A stretch of 64,000 bases of DNA from Amphimedon queenslandica (lineage: Eukaryota; Porifera; Demospongiae; Haplosclerida; Niphatidae). The stretch lies in NCBI RefSeq assembly GCF_000090795.2, contig NW_003546242.1, forward strand, positions 1,812,216 through 1,876,215. Reading direction: 5' to 3'. Both the position numbers and the translations under genes were made by a program. Under the pieces are notes generated by a model. The model searched no databases, had not been told where the DNA came from, and saw only the letters and a list, made by a program, of their open reading frames with translations. Of this stretch, positions 24,001 through 35,660 are shown piece by piece (the stretch's first letter is position 1; each line of letters begins with the position of its first letter).

Positions 24001-24288
24001 ACCAATTATTTTTTATATTTCATTATGAACATGCTCCATGAAAAGTGGCTGAAATATAACATTCATTGATTGCCAAACTACACATATTTCCTCTTAGCTA
24101 GCCATGCTATATTTTTGCACTAAAAGCTCTAACCTGACAAATATCATTTCTGTACCCTCATGAACCCATGACTGCAATGTAGCTCCTAAAGTGAACAATG
24201 CAAAATATTATAGACAAAAGCAATATTCACCATGTAGATTAACAACAGCACAGTTAGAAGAATCACGGCGAATTTCTATCTTACTCAT
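21044..24288 (-). CDS. Glucose-6-phosphate 1-epimerase-like (aldose-1-epimerase family), 11 exons
   Basis: 276 residues, interconverting hexose-6-phosphate anomers in the cytosol if the assignment holds. Exons from 5' to 3': 24288-24231, 24185-24134, 23139-23081, 23026-22944, 22890-22817, 22031-21958, 21909-21803, 21759-21695, 21425-21334, 21266-21208, 21151-21044. All use GT-AG and keep frame. Family landmarks in order: GATLQSWVHEGTEMIFVSKK, the phosphate-binding/cap strand FDNKKAIRGGIPVVFPCFG, the catalytic-type PQHGFARIS, FTWLLHTYFAVPDVTKCTISG, VVWNPWIEKAKSMSDFGDDE and the terminal YPYMVCVEAGYVANS. The length is as usual for the YMR099C/YeaD group. Intron 5 (22032-22816) is filled with diverged repeats. 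There is no signal peptide. It shares a 5' region of about 590 bp with the Ig/FN3 receptor. Confidence 0.92.
22090..22700. repeat. Dispersed repeat tract in an epimerase intron
   Basis: Repeating paragraphs contain CCCAGTCATTTTTGGCAAA, GCCATTTTTGACAAAATTTGG and TTGATCAGAGTCAGCTCAAA. The left edge carries the complement of the CTTGTCAGCTCATGAAGCAT end block. It is an old inverted copy, or several copies, of the 44353-44916 element. Confidence 0.6.
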
Positions 24289-24877
24289 CTTTAAGGCACT
24301 CAGGGTCATTCAATTAGATATTATTAATATAAAGGGACACGCCTCCGGCTAGCTTCTTGCTTGTATATTATACCTCTCACCTTCAGATCAAAGGCCTGAA
24401 GCTCGAAGCCACATTAGCTAAGGTGGAGCCTGGTTAAAGCCACTCCCCTGGTTGCCAGTGGCCGGCCGGGGCCGGCAGTGGTTGGCAGAATGCAGTACAA
24501 ACGAATGGAAGAAAAGCATAAAAAGCAAATGAGCAGTTCTTCTTACAGCTATGCTTCAAGTTAGAGCTGCTACCTCCGCTATAGACACCAATGGATCAGT
24601 GAGGAGCTTCTTTGCTGCTATAAACAACTTCTTTCCTTCTTATTTTGGAAAGTTTCCTCATCTCCATTCCTTCGATGTAGCTTTCTGCCAACCAAGGGGT
24701 GTGGTAGTTACTTCTGTGGGTGACGCCTACATTTAATCACGATTTATTAATGGATTCATACTAACGTGCAGGTTATGTATACAAAGTTAATAAGTTATAC
24801 ACGCACACAAACCTCGACACAAACAAACAACGTAGTCTAGCGGAGCGAGAAAAGACAACTTTGAGGACAACTTTTAG
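24289..24877. promoter_or_regulatory. Divergent promoter region, epimerase (-) and Ig/FN3 receptor (+)
   Basis: The two start codons face away from each other 589 bp apart. The centre is locally GC-rich (about 24340-24480, with CCGGCCGGGGCCGGCAGTGG), unlike the AT-rich surroundings. A 61-codon frame at 24551-24736 lies here but shows no family resemblance. A shared promoter is inferred from geometry only. Confidence 0.45.
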
Positions 24878-27800
24878 ATGTCTTTTAGAAGAAATTTGGT
24901 CTTGTACATGTACCTTTTATTATTGACACGATCAATAGGTAAGTAGGAAGGCAATGTGAGAACATAGATAGTACTATCTATAGACTATGAGAAGCATAAA
25001 ACAGTGTGATAATCTGTAAAATTTGCACATGCAGCTATAATTTATTTTATTTCGATTTTATTCATTTCCAGCCATTGCATTTAATAAAACAATTCGTTAG
25101 CTATATGGTCTTGCCCAGAAATTCTTCAGAGTCGTGGTGTTTCAGTGTTTGAAAGCTCCTCCTTGCATGTCATCAGCAATTTTCATTGTTTATTGATATC
25201 GTATATAGCCTTTACAAAAAATATCATAAGAATTGTTGGCAAAATAGTTGTAGCATAAAATTAACGCCTTGGCATTCATATTTTTTAACTTCAAGTGAAT
25301 TAATTCAGTCTTAATACGCATGTTAGCCTACATATATTTTTACTGACTTACCTCTTAGATTTACAGATTGGAATCTAAATTTAAATTATTAAAAGTGTTA
25401 GTTTCCATTTCCCCTGCTAGATATTATGAAAAAGAATGAAATTTAGTTAGATGAAACTTGATTACTAGATGATATTTATGAGTTTTCTGCAGGCCAAAAG
25501 ACAAGCTATGAGCATTGCTAAATAACGATCTATCAATCAGAAAACAATATTACTTGTTGTACTACAAACTACAAAACGCACCTGGATTTGAATCCTTTTT
25601 CGAGCCGAGTTCCTTTTTTAGCGAAAATAAAATTGTAAATCATAATCTTTCTTATTAGTTTACACAATTGCTCTCTGAGCCTGAGGTACATGATTTTACA
25701 GAGGACTAGATAGTTTTGAAGATGCCAAAGATGCCAAAGATGCCAAAAAGTCAACCAACTGAAAAACACCATAATGAAAAGGCTCACATGTGCATGTCAG
25801 CACAGTTATAGCTTATGATTTGAAAGCATAATACTTAGCCCCTAAAAAGAGTACCTTATGGTATCTATAATGGCCAGATTACTTGATTGATTTCTCTATA
25901 GATTACTTTATGGTACTGATAGAAATAATAGTTATTGTTGTTGCAGCTAGAGAAAAGATAATACAATAAATATAGGTTAAACCTTGTTTGAAATTGTGTG
26001 AACACCTTCAAACATGTTTAACCATCTATGAGAGTGTTTAACCATGAAATAATGATTGATTGTAGGCTTTTGTTATGATAGCGATAATGTGTTGTCGAAA
26101 CAATGTATAGCAGCCATAATAATTATTTTTAATCTCTTTGTTCTAGTTCTTGGCAATGTCTCCATAACCTCAACTCCTCCTCGTTCATCCCCAGCTGTGT
26201 TTCAAGCAGGAGAGAATGTCACTCTATCTTGTTCCAGCACTACTAATACTTACTCATGGTCCACATCATTTTCTGATTCAGTAGTCACTACTAGTAATAT
26301 TACTGGTATGTTTCTACATGGAGCTAATACAGGAGATCACGTGTGTAGTTCAGGAGGAAATACCGCTACTTATACAATATCAGTACAAGGTATGAAATTA
26401 ATTTTGGAGGGCATCCTGTATTTGTATCCTGTATCTTGATTCTTTTGTTTATTCCCTCATTTCTCACTGTATAATGTTTTTTCTTCCAAAGGTACAACTA
26501 TTTGGCACAGCAATCCTCCCCCAGGACGACTACTACCAAACAACACTGCAATATCAGTATACACTGGTGTATCTGAGGTCAGATGCTACACTGGTGACAC
26601 TAGCACTAATAATGATGCTACTCTAATACTCACTCCAACTGGTTCTTCCCAGCCTCTTACATTCACAAACAGGGAGGCAGGGTATCTTAGGAAGAATGGT
26701 CAGACCTCAATAGCTAATGTTACTAATGGGGTCTATACTTGTCAGTATACTAATTCAACTGGTGGTGTCTCTTATGCTTCGTTTGCTGTGTTTCCAAGGA
26801 CCAGAGAGCCTTCTTCTGGCTCTAGTAATACTAGTAAGGAATCACATTCTTTCTCATGAGCCTGCTGTGTATATAATGTGAAGAGTATATGATTGATTCA
26901 TAAATATACATGTAGATTGATATGTGTACTCTTACTATACCAAAATTTGGCTGAAATTATTGAGGTTTTTGCAAGTTGTACATGTAGTTTAGCAGTGATA
27001 TCATTGACTAGGTGCAGAGTGAATTAAACCATCAGCATGCATCTAAAATTTTCTAAAATTAGTTTCCTGAAATTATTTCACTATCTCATAAGTTCCTTTG
27101 CGCTTAATTATAGTATGGCAACTACTGGATTAATTAAAATTTGGTAATAATTCTTTGAGAAAAGTATTGTAAAGTAGAAAAATTTTCTTGGGCAAAGCCC
27201 TTACTTACAAGAACTTGAACGTACGTCTGGGCGTGACTGGGAGGTGCGGTCTGGAGGCAGAGCCCCTCAATGTTTTATATTCTTTCTAGTTATTCTTATT
27301 TTTATTAAGGCTTGAATCTATTCAGCTTTGTGTATGTGTGTGTGTAGCAAGTGTACACACATGCATAGCTTTGATTATTACTTTGATTATTTCCCTTGTA
27401 TAACCATGCATCTTCCTCTCTCTTGCATGTAGCTTCTCTTGAAGTTCAGTCAGTTGAATACAGCACTAATAATGATTCAATCATAGTTACTTGTATAACC
27501 ACAGGATGGCCAGCAACTCAAGTAGTCTGGAAACAGAACAATGTCCAGCTATCCTCTGGCAGTGGATTCACAATGAACCAAAGAGTATTGGACAGGGAGC
27601 AGTGTACATACAAGAACGATCTCATTGTTGAGAATTCCGTGAATCGTCTTGGCACGTATAGATGTGAAGTTAAATCATTGCATCATAGCAATGTTACCAT
27701 AGATACCACAGTTGGATCCGTGACTATACTAACAGCGGGTAACATACGAGTTGCCATGACGACCTTGGGATCGCAAGAAGTTGGTGAATCCTTCACTCTA

Positions 27801-30800
27801 AACTGCTCTGTTAATAAGATTAATAATGTCTCATTGGGTATACGATGGATGAAAAATAATGTGACTATAGTCTCTGATATTAGTAAAGGAGTGATGCTTG
27901 GTGGTATTGAAGAGGACTCTGATTCTGTTAGTAGGTTACTTACTTTGAGTCCCATCAGACTATCACACTCTGGCCAGTACTCGTGTAATGCTATCAATGG
28001 AAGTGCTGTTGATGGTAGAGCCACTATTAGAGTTGATATTGATGGTACGTGTGAGTTGATGATTGTTTTTGTTTTATTTGCTGTTCAATTGCTAATTCAT
28101 GTTTATTTTGAGTTACCCCTGTACATTTTTAATGTTGTTTTTCGTCCCTTTTTTGTCTCTATTTTTTCTTCTTATACATTTTTCTCAAACATTCCCATTC
28201 TTCCCTCCCCTCTCTCTCTCAGCTCCCAACTTGTCATTCTCATTAGACCCCAGTCCTGATCTGTCCCTAACGTTAGGAGAGGAGTACACATTAATGTGCT
28301 CAGCACTACTACCAGACTCACTGAGTCCAACTGTTGCATCAATAATCTGGTACAAGGACTTATCTCCGTTCACTGGTAGTGGTGTCACAACTAATCTAGC
28401 TGAGGGCACTTCTAATCTTAATCTTGGTATGGCCCTCTCTGAAAAGGCTGGTAATTATACCTGTGTGGCTAATGTGTCATCTCCATTAATTGATACTGGG
28501 TATAATCTCATTTTGTCTAATACAACATTAATTACTGTGTCAAGTAAGTGTATGTACAATACAATAAAAAGAATGCAATTAAGAAGATAGATTTTTGAAA
28601 GGGAGAGAGAGGTTTGAGTATAACACATGCATGCATGTAAATTAATGTTCCTTTGCTTCTCCCTTCTTCTCTTTCCCCTATCACTCTTACAGTGCCTGAA
28701 CCTAATTCTGTTGTGTTGGCTCTTAACTATCTATCTCCACCATATTATGCCGGCCTCAGACGTGATCTCCAGTGTTCAATTGATTCATTATACATACACA
28801 ATGATCCTACAGTCACAGTCAGCATTGATATACTATTCAATGGCACAATAATTCCTTCTGGACTTTCTTCTAATGGGAGGAAAAACCTACAACAATTATC
28901 AAGTAATCCTAGTGCAGGGCAGTATCGAAAGACTTTACAATTTCAATATTTTGTGTCTTCTGTGGACTCTGGTATATACACTTGCATGGTCAATGTGTCG
29001 TCTAATTATTTATCAAGTTATATTGTCAATGCTTCTATTAGCAGGACCAATGAATATAATATTGTTGGTAAGTATTGTACATGTTGTTTTGATGAATAAT
29101 TATTTAGGTATAATGTGTGCTTACATGTACATGAAGTAGTAATTGTAAGTGCTATGTGCATGTACATTATAGTGCATAACAAATACATGTACATGCATTG
29201 TTTTGTTACATAATTTTACTGTACATGTAGCAATGCATGTACATAATTATATACTTTTATATATGTACATGTACATGTACCGTACAGAAGGAAATTTTGG
29301 AGGGACTAAATTTTGGCGAATTGCTAAATTTTGGTGATTGGCGAATTTTAATTTGGCGAATTTCTGGCCACATGCCATTGAGCATGCGTATAATGGTTCA
29401 AAATGGTGAATTTTTATTTTGGCGAATGGCTATCAAAATGCCAAATTCGCCAAATTTAACTACCTCCAAAATTTCCTTCCATATGGTATGTTTTTTCTAA
29501 TATAATGTTTAATATTGTTAATAATGGGTGTGATGTATAACATAATGCGTGTCAGTGTATGTCATGAGATTATTCCTTGTGTAAACATGTTTATTATTGT
29601 CCACTCTTTTATATACACATAGCTCCCAAACTGGCAGTAGTATTAAACTCCACAAGATATCATCTTCCTAATCATCCTTCATACAACACAGCTACACTAA
29701 TGTGTACTGCCACCTTACAACTGATAACCTTTGACTTTCTAGTATTCCCTAAAGAATTTACATGGTCTGGCCCTTCAGTATCAAGTGCTACTCCAGCTAC
29801 TAATCCAACTGGTGCTGTTAGTGAGAGCTCCCTACAGCAGACTTATACTACAGCTGGTAGCTATAATTATTCGTGTACTGCATCAGTGAGTGTACCTAAT
29901 GATCCTACTGCTAGTACTACTGATGCTATTAGTGTTATTGTGACTGGTAAGTGTGTGTATATCCTGATGTATGCATGCATTGTACCATATTTCAATGGAA
30001 AGAGCATATAGAACTGATGGACTGAATAGAGAGAATAGATTTGTATGGAAGTAATACAGAAAATAGACATCTATTAAGCTGTCCATTGAGTCATTGCCAG
30101 GCCTGGGGTAATATGTAATAGTAATAGTAATAGTAATAGTAATTATTACAATTTTTCATGTAATAGTAATAGTAGTAGTAATAGCAGTTTCAATTTTAAA
30201 AGTAATAGTAATAGTAATAGTAACAGGGCCTAAGTAATAGTGTTAAATTAACATGGATGACACTATAGATTATCTTTCACAATAAGTAATACCAATAACC
30301 CCAGTTGAATTGCTATTTGATATAGCTGGTAAAATATTTCGACCAGATCACTGTTCACTGTCTGACAGTGTGTTTTAAAGACTAATAAAATGCTATCAAC
30401 GTATTGTTTTAAGTTATTTTTCATTATGTTGTAAAACTACAAGAGGTAATAGTAATAGTGATAGTAAAGGCAAATATGTAATAGTAATAGTAATACTATT
30501 ACTTCTCATTTTTCTTGTAATAGCAATAGTAATAGTAATATGAAGTGTCAAGGTGTAATAGTAATAGTAATAGATTACAATTGAAAGTAATTGACCCCAG
30601 GCCTGGTCATTGCATGAACTTATTATAAATTTTACTTAATTACACTATACATGTATAATATTCCTCCCTTTCTTCAACTCTTTGTAAAAAGAGCTGAAGA
30701 GATTCTTTTTACTTCTTTTTGTAAGCTTTTGTTTTTGTGACAATACATTGTGGGATAATGGCAAATTGTCTGTACATGTGCATCAGTAACATTTCTTATG

Positions 30801-33800
30801 CCATATCAATGCACATGTACTTTATTTTCCTTCTTTCTCCCTCTCTCTCTCTCTCTCCAGCTCCATCACCCCCTCTTTCTCCAGTAAACACAACTGCTGT
30901 TAACATTCGTTGTAATTCAGCTACTATCAGGTGGATAGTTCCTAGTATAGCATACACTCCTGAAGAATATGTTGTACTTTATGGAACTAATTTAACTAAT
31001 ATGAATAACCTTAGCTCTGTCGTAAATGGATCAACTAATTTCAGTGTCACTGATTCCTTATTAGCAGTTGATCTATTTGATTTGATTTATGATACAATAT
31101 ATTATTTCAGTGTTAGGTCTGCTAATACTGAGGGGTCTACTGAAAGTGGTGCTAATGGCTTCAGGACAAGAGAAAGACGTAATGTTATTTGCATAAATTT
31201 TGATACATGCATGTTTGTTGCCCTGATTTTGAATGTAAATCCTACATGTGTGTATATTACACATTTACATGTAGTTTTTAGTGAGTCTAATTTTGCAGAA
31301 CTTGCAAAATCAAAAGTAAAGCTTGTAAAACTTGCAAAAGTTAAATCCCTTGAAGTTTCCATTTGTTGTTATTTTTTGTCATTGTTACATTTCTTTTAAT
31401 TATCTATACATGTAGCTCCTACAGCTCCTCCTGGTAACTTCACAATAAACACTAACAGTGTCTCGAGGTCACTCTCATTCTCCTGGGATCCTCCTCCTGA
31501 ACACAGGAATGGAATCATATTTTATTATAATCTTACTTGTTACGAAACTGTGGGCAGAGTCGTTTATTTAATAACTTCACCCAGTTTTCCTCGTATTGTT
31601 AACGAGAGTGATTCAGTTCAGTTTGTTTTGTTTGGGTTCCGTCCTGGTACTCTTATTAATTGTAGTCTCACCTCATCTAATAATGCTGGTATTGGGCCTT
31701 ATGCTGCCAGTGCTTACATTTATACTGTTCAAGAAGGTAATAGAAATAAACTTGAAGATGATATCTACATGTACAACATTATCAAGAGTACAAGAGTGCC
31801 AGCCCTAGAAATATCAGTAGGCTATTTTTTGTTTTTGCATCAAAGAAGCATTGAACACCACCTAATGTAGCCATTTTTTTGCACTCAAAATGATGTATAT
31901 TTTAGCAATAATTAACTGATTATTTACATGTACATTGTACATGTAAATACTGGTGTCAATCATTATTTTTTCTTAACTATACAGTGCCCTAAAATTAAAC
32001 TTTACAAAAAAATAATAATGACTACATACATGTATGCACTGAAGGTCCCTAAGAAGCTTGTGCTTGTGCCATGAACTAAACTAAACTATGTACATGTACA
32101 ATGTAATTTATAATATAGTGATTGGTTTTTAACTGAGTCTGTTTATATTATAAATATTTTACCTTTTTTCTCCAGCTCCCGGTGGACCTCCTCTCAATTT
32201 CCAGATATATAAAATCACTTCTAATGATTTCATGCTCTCCTGGCAACCACCAAACCTTCTCCTTCAATTTGGGACCATCATTCACTATACACTGTCATGC
32301 ATGGAGCTAGAAAGGGGAGTAGTGCCATCTTTATTTCCTATTACTTATGCTCCAGATCAAACTAATGCCACTGTTAGTGGATTGAGACCATTCACAGCTT
32401 ATAACTGTAGCTTAACTGCTAGTACTGTAGTAGGACCTGGCCCACCTGCCATTGATACACCAATGACTGACCCTAGTGGTAAGAAAAAGAGAAAGAGAAA
32501 AGAATAGAACGAAGGAGAGTGTGTACAAAGTATTTTTGTTGTTAGAGCTAAACTGTCATTGTTTTGTGATGTACAATGTAAATAACTGCAAAATTAAAGT
32601 CCCATAAAATATCAATAACATCTTTTGTGAAATTAGCATTATAAATTTATTTTTACATCTAATTAAGTTTTATCATAATTTATTAGTTTTGCTCCATGCA
32701 TATACAATAATTACATTATTCTCCTTCTCTCATCAGTTCCTGGTGGTTCCCCTCAATCATTAACACTCACTCTAATAAACATCACCACACTGACCATCTC
32801 ATGGCTACCAGTACCTAAACTGCTGCAGAATGGCATCATTACTAACTACACAGTCAGTTGTAATCTAAGCACACCACATGTGCAACTGGTACCTGTTGAT
32901 CATATATTAGAGATGACACAATCACGTTACAAGTATAATATAAGTGGTCTTAGGCCAGGGTTTGTCTATAGCTGCTACGTGTTTGCTAATACTTCTAAGG
33001 GTAATGGACCTAGTGCTGTTGGTGTAGTAAGAACTCCTGGAGGTGGTAAGCTACTGAGTATGTACCGGTACTTTTACTATACATGTACATCTGTGTGTAA
33101 AATGTGGGTTTGTGCCTACTACCTCATGGAGTCAGTAGTCAATACACTATGAAAATGCAATTATGACAAAAATTCCAATTACTTTCTGTTTAATTAAGCC
33201 TCAATTACAATTATTGTTATTGAGATCTAGTGCATTTTTAATTGCAACATTAATATACAATGGATACAAAATTAATGAACACTAATGAAAACTAAATCTT
33301 TTTGGATCCTCCTCCTGACCATAAAGAGGGTTTCACTTCATAATCATTAAGTATTAAAACTGTTGGCAAAACACTTATCTAACAATTACACCCAGTTTTC
33401 CTCTCATTAACAACTGTTAATGGGTGATTCAGTTCAGTTTGTTTTTAGTGGGTTTTGTCCAGGGATTCTTACTATATTACTGTTATTGTTAGTTATGATA
33501 CTTTGAATCAGTTTCATATTTTCTATTTTAGTTAATGTTCAAACTTTCTCTGTAACAAAGCTCAATTCTACAGCAGTGAGGGCTGAGTGGGGTTCAGTTC
33601 CTGGAGCTAGTCATTATACAGTCTATTATGAGTCAACCAGTAGAAAAAAGAGACAAGTAGACACAGGAATGAAGCTATTCCCAGGTGATACTACTAAAGG
33701 TTTAATAGGAGGATTAGATCCTAATCTGAACTACTTGTTCTCTATATCTACATCATTTAGTATTAATGGATTCATTTATGAAGGGGAGAGGACTCAACCA

Positions 33801-34509
33801 ATACCACCAGGTAATGCTTTAACATCATCTGTACTTTTATATAATGCATGTAGGTACTGCAGCATCATCATCAACAGGTAAGACAGTTTGTTAGTGTTAA
33901 AGCAATAGACTTATGTGCTAATAACTATCACAAAAATGCATGTAGACTTTTATAGAGCTTCTGTTTATAGTTCCTTACTCTACTGAGAGTAGTCCTGTGC
34001 CAACTATAATAGTGGATAACGGAGGAAACATTGGATTGATAGTTGGTGTGATAGTATTAATATTACTATTAGCTGTATCTATAATTATTATATTAATACT
34101 GCTTATGTATATGAAAAGAATCAATAGTAATCAAAAGAGGTACATACATGCACACATTATTGTTAATTAATTTGGTACATAGAAAATTAGTGAATGACGT
34201 AGTAATCGAGTGTAGCCCAGCTTATGCTACAGTAGAATTAAAAAAGTTAGTTATACTATGACTATTATGTTATGTCTATATACATGTACACACACAGTAC
34301 TGCTGATAATATACTAATGAAAGATAGCCCAGCCTACAGTACAGTGCAACAAACTCAGTCAGTTATATAAAATAAAGTTATTGTTATTATTTAAAGTTAT
34401 TATTAATAGATCAACCGTTGAGCCAGTGTATGATACAACTGCTGATGGATACGAGACCCCTCTTCCACCACCTGCTGAATATGAAATACCAACTACAACT
34501 GTTTTCTAA
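24878..34509 (+). CDS. Single-pass receptor: seven Ig domains, five FN3 domains, tyrosine-motif tail
   Basis: 1404 residues. Exons: 24878-24938, 26147-26389, 26492-26833, 27433-28044, 28223-28543, 28693-29067, 29623-29946, 30861-31178, 31416-31736, 32176-32478, 32737-33045, 33532-33810, 33854-33877, 33971-34139, 34193-34245, 34298-34358, 34410-34509. Exon 1 is a signal peptide (MSFRRNLVLYMYLLLLTRS). Ig-type Cys and Trp pairs follow, such as VTLSCSS, QVVWKQNN, GTYRCEVKS and GQYSCNA. FN3 modules follow with the typical SLSFSWDPPP and FRPGTLINCSLTSSN patterns. NxT/S sites are many. A membrane span (IGLIVGVIVLILLLAVSIII) precedes a tail of about 85 residues with PAYATV, PAYSTV, PVYDTT, DGYETP and AEYEIP. 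There is no kinase or phosphatase domain. All ectodomain exons are phase 1-1. It is probably an adhesion or immune-type receptor; the ligand is unknown. Confidence 0.9.
25580..25862. mobile_element. Diverged copy of the GTAGGGCACTCTTT-ended MITE, in receptor intron 1
   Basis: The right end reads GCCCCTAAAAAGAGTACCTTATGGTA, the complement of the left end at 47731. The interior shares AGCGAAAATAAAATTG, AATCATAATCTTTC, ACACAATTGCTCTCTGA and ATTTTACAGAGGACTAG with the better copy at 47731-48036. It also holds a GATGCCAAA triplet repeat at about 25720-25748. Confidence 0.65.
26834..27432. other. Receptor intron 3, no gene seen
   Basis: Intron of about 0.6 kb between the Ig2 and Ig3-Ig4 exons. It includes a short GC-richer patch (about 27190-27270) with CTTACAAGAACTTGAACGTACG and GGGAGGTGCGGTC, not recognised, and a GT-rich run near 27340. 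Confidence 0.4.
29278..29488. mobile_element. 211-bp inverted-repeat MITE in a receptor intron
   Basis: The left end TACCGTACAGAAGGAAATTT and the right-end complement TACCATATGGAAGGAAATTT continue into matching TTGGAGG...TAAATTTTGGCGAA for more than 30 bp. The interior repeats GGCGAATT motifs around CTGGCCACATGCCATTGAG. There are no coding sequences. The terminal octamer matches the element at 3555. Confidence 0.8.
30098..30605. mobile_element. hAT-type MITE filled with TAATAG repeats, 508 bp
   Basis: The ends CAGGCCTGGGGTAA and TTGACCCCAGGCCTG are inverted, and the exact 8-bp direct repeat GTCATTGC flanks them (30090-30097 and 30606-30613). Most of the interior is (TAATAG)n or its variants on both sides, with a unique centre (about 30240-30430). 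The ends resemble those of the 932-1655 element, whose interior is a different short repeat. It lies in the intron before FN3-1. Confidence 0.88.
33300..33480 (+). pseudogene. Dead FN3 exon in the intron before FN3-5
   Basis: The DNA matches the FN3-2 exon (31416-31736) over about 180 bases: GGATCCTCCTCCTGA, ACTGTTGGCA, CACCCAGTTTTCCTC, GATTCAGTTCAGTTTGTTTT and GGGTT(T/C)(T/C)GTCC are shared. It carries stops and small deletions and has no usable splice sites, so it is a decayed duplicate of one module. Confidence 0.82.
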
Positions 34510-35660
34510 CTTGTATAAACATGTAAATCTATTTGTATGAAATGTGCGTGTTTGTGTGTAGATTTGGTATACCCTCCTTTTCTTTATTATTCTGACAAAA
34601 ATTTTAAATCTCCCCTTTTGACATTTGGACTATGCAAAACTACTGGTATGCTGCATTTTTTTAGTAATTTCAAAAGTTCATACAAAACCAAATTCGATTG
34701 AAATCAGCTCAAACTTTCTACACAACAGAAGTACATGAATATGCATCAGAAAAAATATAAACAGAGAATTCTCATCTCGCCTTTTTTTGTGTGTACATTC
34801 ATTATGTATACAGTATGTACACATTAATGCACAGTACATCAATGTAGGTATGTTATGTACATTTACAGCTGTACATGTACAATGATCTCCATATTTGCAT
34901 GATGTGTGTGTATAATGTATTGATTAGTTGGGTAAGTGGTCTATGTGTTGTGGAGGATTCATTGAACTTGGTTTCATGTACGTGTTGGATGGTAATTAAA
35001 AGACTTCATTAATTTAATATTATGTATAGCTGTGTGTGTGTGTTAGTGTTAGCAAGAGTCCATTATAGACTCTTGGTGTTAGTTAGTAGCTCAATAGAAT
35101 TAGTTAAATATTTACAGTTGATAAGTGTTAATTTCTATGTTGGCAGTAATTTTATAATTTATGTAATCTTTTATTAGGCTGTTTTGTATGATATATATAG
35201 CCGTATGGCAGTCTTATAGCTGTATGGTAGTCTTATAGCCGTATGGTTACATGAGGCAGCCTTCCTTTTGTCACTTGTTGGTATTAATGCTTTTTGTCCT
35301 TTGTGTACATGTATATTTAAGCTCTGATTTTTTGTAAGACCTGTGTGTGTAATTTTTGAGAAGAATTTTTTTTGAACTTAACCTGGCCCATTACATGTGT
35401 GTGTAAGTTTTTGGTTCTGTGTGACATTGCTTCGTCTCCAGCTAGATTTAACTGTGTTGATTTAACTTAAATTGAAAGTGTTATTTTAGTGTCAAAAATC
35501 ATTTACAAGTTTTGTTTGTATTGATGGTGCAACCCACAAGTCTGACAGGTCCCACGCACCCTCTGCTATCCTCTGCTTATGATATTCTTTCAATTTCTGA
35601 CCGTTCATAAATACTTTCCAGAAAACACAGTTTTTTGAAACTACTCTCAGTGTATAAAGT
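34510..35660. other. Spacer between the receptor and the first beta-helix gene
   Basis: The stretch 34590-34800 is a fragment of the dispersed repeat (AAATCAGCTCAAACTTTCTACACAACAG, AGAGAATTCTCATCTCGCC). Near 35200-35250 the unit GCCGTATGG(C/T)AGTCTTATAG is repeated three times. No gene is supported. Confidence 0.5.

Noticed and set aside
24551-24736. 61-codon plus frame between the divergent genes
   Set aside because: Short, no recognisable motif, no splice continuity with the receptor signal-peptide exon.
27683-28024. 113-codon minus-strand frame
   Set aside because: Antisense of the Ig3-Ig4 exon, which is supported by Cys/Trp pattern, splice sites and phase.
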